From: Thermodesulfobacteriota bacterium
GTDB taxonomy: Bacteria; Desulfobacterota; Desulfomonilia; UBA1062
Direction of reading: 5' to 3'
Length of the DNA stretch: 34,702 nt
Assembly: GCA_025454155.1 (NCBI GenBank)
Contig: JALOOZ010000003.1
Coordinates: 1-34,702 of the forward strand
Shown: positions 33,221 through 34,702 of the stretch, in pieces
How positions within the stretch are numbered: the stretch's first letter is position 1
Layout: each line of letters starts with the position of its first letter
Program-made: the position numbers and the translations under genes
The notes under the pieces: model-generated
Databases searched by the model: none
Told to the model about the DNA's origin: nothing
Seen by the model: only the letters and a program-made list of their open reading frames with translations

Positions 33221-33859
33221 ATGCAGAACAGACTCGGCATACTCGAACGGTTCGATCGCTGGTCGGACGAGATCAGGGAGCTGCGGGATGCCGGCGACCG
33301 GAAGGGGTATTTCCAGCAGGAGCTTCCCACTCTCCTTCAGGAGCGCTCGCTTTTCGTACCGGTGATGGAGGCCATCGTCGGAGGGGGGGAATATCCCGAT
33401 GTGAGGCCATCCACCATGTTCGACAGCGAGATCGTCCTGTACCGGGACCCGGGACGCCTCTTTTCCGTGAGGTTCTACCTGTGGGGGCCGGGCGAATACG
33501 ATCCCGTCCACGACCACAACTCCTGGGGGGTCATCGGCACGGTCCTGGGAACCCTTGACACCGTCAATTACCAGCGGCTGGACGACGGTGCGGACGAACG
33601 GCGCGCAGTGCTCGAAGAATGCTCACGCCAGTTCATCCCCGCCGGCCGGACCTATGCCGTCTTCCCCCTGAACAGGGGCATCCACAGGACCGGCAATGCC
33701 AGCGAGCCGGCCATCGTCCAGGTGGGTGTCTACGGCGAGAACCTCACGGGCAGGACCTACGTGAACACCTTTGACGTCAGGACCGGGGAGGTGAACCGGC
33801 TCTATCTGCCCCATGTGAAGAAGCGCATGCTGGCACGCCGTGCCCTGGAGCTGCTGTGA
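33221..33859 (+). CDS. Cysteine-dioxygenase-like cupin (thiol dioxygenase)
   Basis: 212 residues, the usual size for bacterial cysteine dioxygenase relatives. The iron-binding pair is in PVHDHNSWGVIGTVLGTL (G-x5-H-x-H), and the third His is in NRGIHRTGNAS of the second cupin motif. As in other bacterial members, the Glu of the cupin consensus is absent. The family adds O2 to a thiol such as cysteine or mercaptopropionate, giving a sulfinic acid; the exact thiol is unknown. The ATG has AAGGGGGAGACC upstream. It follows the molybdopterin oxidoreductase by 20 bases on the same strand, so joint transcription is likely. An O2-using enzyme is unexpected next to anaerobe-type genes. Confidence 0.82.
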   Translation: MQNRLGILERFDRWSDEIRELRDAGDRKGYFQQELPTLLQERSLFVPVMEAIVGGGEYPDVRPSTMFDSEIVLYRDPGRLFSVRFYLWGPGEYDPVHDHNSWGVIGTVLGTLDTVNYQRLDDGADERRAVLEECSRQFIPAGRTYAVFPLNRGIHRTGNASEPAIVQVGVYGENLTGRTYVNTFDVRTGEVNRLYLPHVKKRMLARRALELL

Positions 33860-33878
33860 TCCAAGCTCAAAGCAGTGG

Positions 33879-33913
33879 TTGACAACCCGCGTGAATGTGG
33901 CACACTTAAAGCG
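33879..33913 (+). promoter_or_regulatory. Possible promoter region of the DUF362 gene
   Basis: A perfect TTGACA (33879-33884) is followed 18 bases later by CACTTA, a weak -10. Overlapping it is a partial sigma-54-like arrangement: TGGCAC (33898-33903) with GC at the -12 position (33911-33912) at the correct spacing, but with AAGC instead of TTGC. Either may drive the DUF362 gene. Both readings are weak. Confidence 0.3.
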
Positions 33914-33943
33914 GCATAATCCCATCTATCCGGAGACGAGACC

Positions 33944-34702
33944 ATGGCCATACTCTTCACCCCGACGGACGGAACTCAGCAGGGCGGCATTTCATCGTTG
34001 CAGGCGCTTCTCGCCAAACTCGACCTTCCTTTCCCCGGAGGATCCTCGGTGGGGATCAAGCTCCACTGGGGCGAGAAGGGGAACAGGAGCTTCCTTGATC
34101 CCGCCTATGTCCGCGAGATCGTGCGCTGGCTCGCGACAAAGGACATGAAGCCGTTCGTCTTCGACACCACGGTGCTCTATTCAGGCGGCCGCCGCACCGG
34201 GAAGGACTCCCTCGAGACGGCTGCCTCCCACGGCTACACCGGTGAGTTCCTCGGCTGCCCGGTCGTGATCGCCGACGGCATGGACGGCCGCGACATTATC
34301 GACATCCCCGCCGGGTACCGGCACTTCAAGACCGTCCAGGTGGCTTCGCTGACGGAAAAGGCCGGCGGCTTCGTGATCTTTTCCCACTTCAAGGCCCACC
34401 TCGCTTCCGGATTCGGCGGCGCCATCAAGAACATCTCCATGGGCTTCGCCTCCAGGGCCCAGAAGCAGCGCATGCATTCGGACGTGAAGCCCATCCTCAG
34501 CCAGAAGAAATGCACCAGGTGCGGGGTGTGCGTCGAGGTCTGTCCCACCGGGGCCGCCACGATCGTCGAGGGGGAGTTCCCCTCCTACGACCTGGAGGTC
34601 TGCATCGGTTGCGCCCAGTGCATCGCCCAGTGCCCGGAGATGGCCCTGCGGATCCTGTGGGGCAGCGACAACGAGGCCTTCCAGGAGAAGCTCCTGGAGA
34701 CG
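33944..34702 (+). CDS. DUF362 domain protein with 4Fe-4S motifs (partial, 3' end outside window)
   Basis: 253 codons are visible and the frame is open to the window end. The DUF362 domain includes GIKLHWGEKGNRSFLDPAYV, DTTVLYSGGRRTGKDSLETAASHG and HFKAHLASGFGGAIKNISMG. Two ferredoxin motifs follow: CTRCGVCVEVCP and CIGCAQCIAQCP. DUF362 plus ferredoxin proteins are common in anaerobes and are thought to be redox or Fe-S related, without a settled reaction. The ATG at 33944 starts MAILFTPTDGTQ; a weak CGGAG precedes it. It lies 84 bases after the cupin gene, with its own possible promoter. Confidence 0.88.
   Translation, partial: MAILFTPTDGTQQGGISSLQALLAKLDLPFPGGSSVGIKLHWGEKGNRSFLDPAYVREIVRWLATKDMKPFVFDTTVLYSGGRRTGKDSLETAASHGYTGEFLGCPVVIADGMDGRDIIDIPAGYRHFKTVQVASLTEKAGGFVIFSHFKAHLASGFGGAIKNISMGFASRAQKQRMHSDVKPILSQKKCTRCGVCVEVCPTGAATIVEGEFPSYDLEVCIGCAQCIAQCPEMALRILWGSDNEAFQEKLLET

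Overview
The window looks like a chromosomal segment of a GC-rich anaerobic bacterium of the former Deltaproteobacteria (Desulfobacterota). The organism call is an inference. It rests on the order ispE-spoVG-tRNA-Gln-prs, on the many iron-sulfur, molybdopterin and radical-SAM proteins, on an RdgC protein, and on several c-di-GMP proteins. I see no insertion sequence, prophage, CRISPR array, rRNA or replication origin. Coding density is high, and nearly all long antisense ORFs in the track are shadows of real genes.

Positions 1-8344 (plus strand) hold housekeeping genes: the 3' end of rpsA, a terminator, then sppA, guaB, dnaE, accA, an unrecognised 141-residue protein and the prepilin peptidase. 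Several junctions are tight; dnaE and accA overlap by GTGA. A RidA-family gene (minus strand) and a large flavin/iron-sulfur enoate-reductase-type gene (plus strand) then diverge from an intergenic palindrome that resembles a TetR-type operator. A clear terminator ends the reductase gene. Next come an AcuC/histone-deacetylase-like gene, a DUF1844 gene, a DegP/HtrA protease, ispE, spoVG, tRNA-Gln(TTG) and prs. The 3' third of ispE is visibly AT-richer. It contains a good sigma-70-like promoter and a hairpin just before the overlapping spoVG gene.

Positions 16415-24417 are all minus strand: comM/yifB, an AEC-family permease, a DUF255 thioredoxin-domain protein, a PflA-like radical SAM protein, two tandem exported YbhB/YbcL (PEBP) proteins and an MBL-fold hydrolase. 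A strong hairpin terminator at 17968-17996 separates the permease transcript from comM. comM itself appears to be read from a nearly leaderless mRNA.

Positions 24652-34702 look more accessory: rdgC, an HD-GYP phosphodiesterase, a cysteine-rich ferredoxin-like protein (minus), a SAM methyltransferase coupled to a NUDIX hydrolase fused to an RsbRD-like domain, a membrane GGDEF protein without an I-site, a molybdopterin oxidoreductase, a cysteine-dioxygenase-like cupin, and a DUF362 ferredoxin protein cut by the window end. HD-GYP and GGDEF proteins within 5 kb suggest local c-di-GMP signalling. The oxidoreductase, cupin and DUF362 run suggests a sulfur or redox function.

I found no unambiguous new multi-gene defence or mobile system. 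The most interesting leads are the regulatory segment inside ispE, the NUDIX-RsbRD fusion, the cysteine-rich iron-sulfur protein, the thiol-dioxygenase/molybdoenzyme pair, and the diverged YbhB pair.
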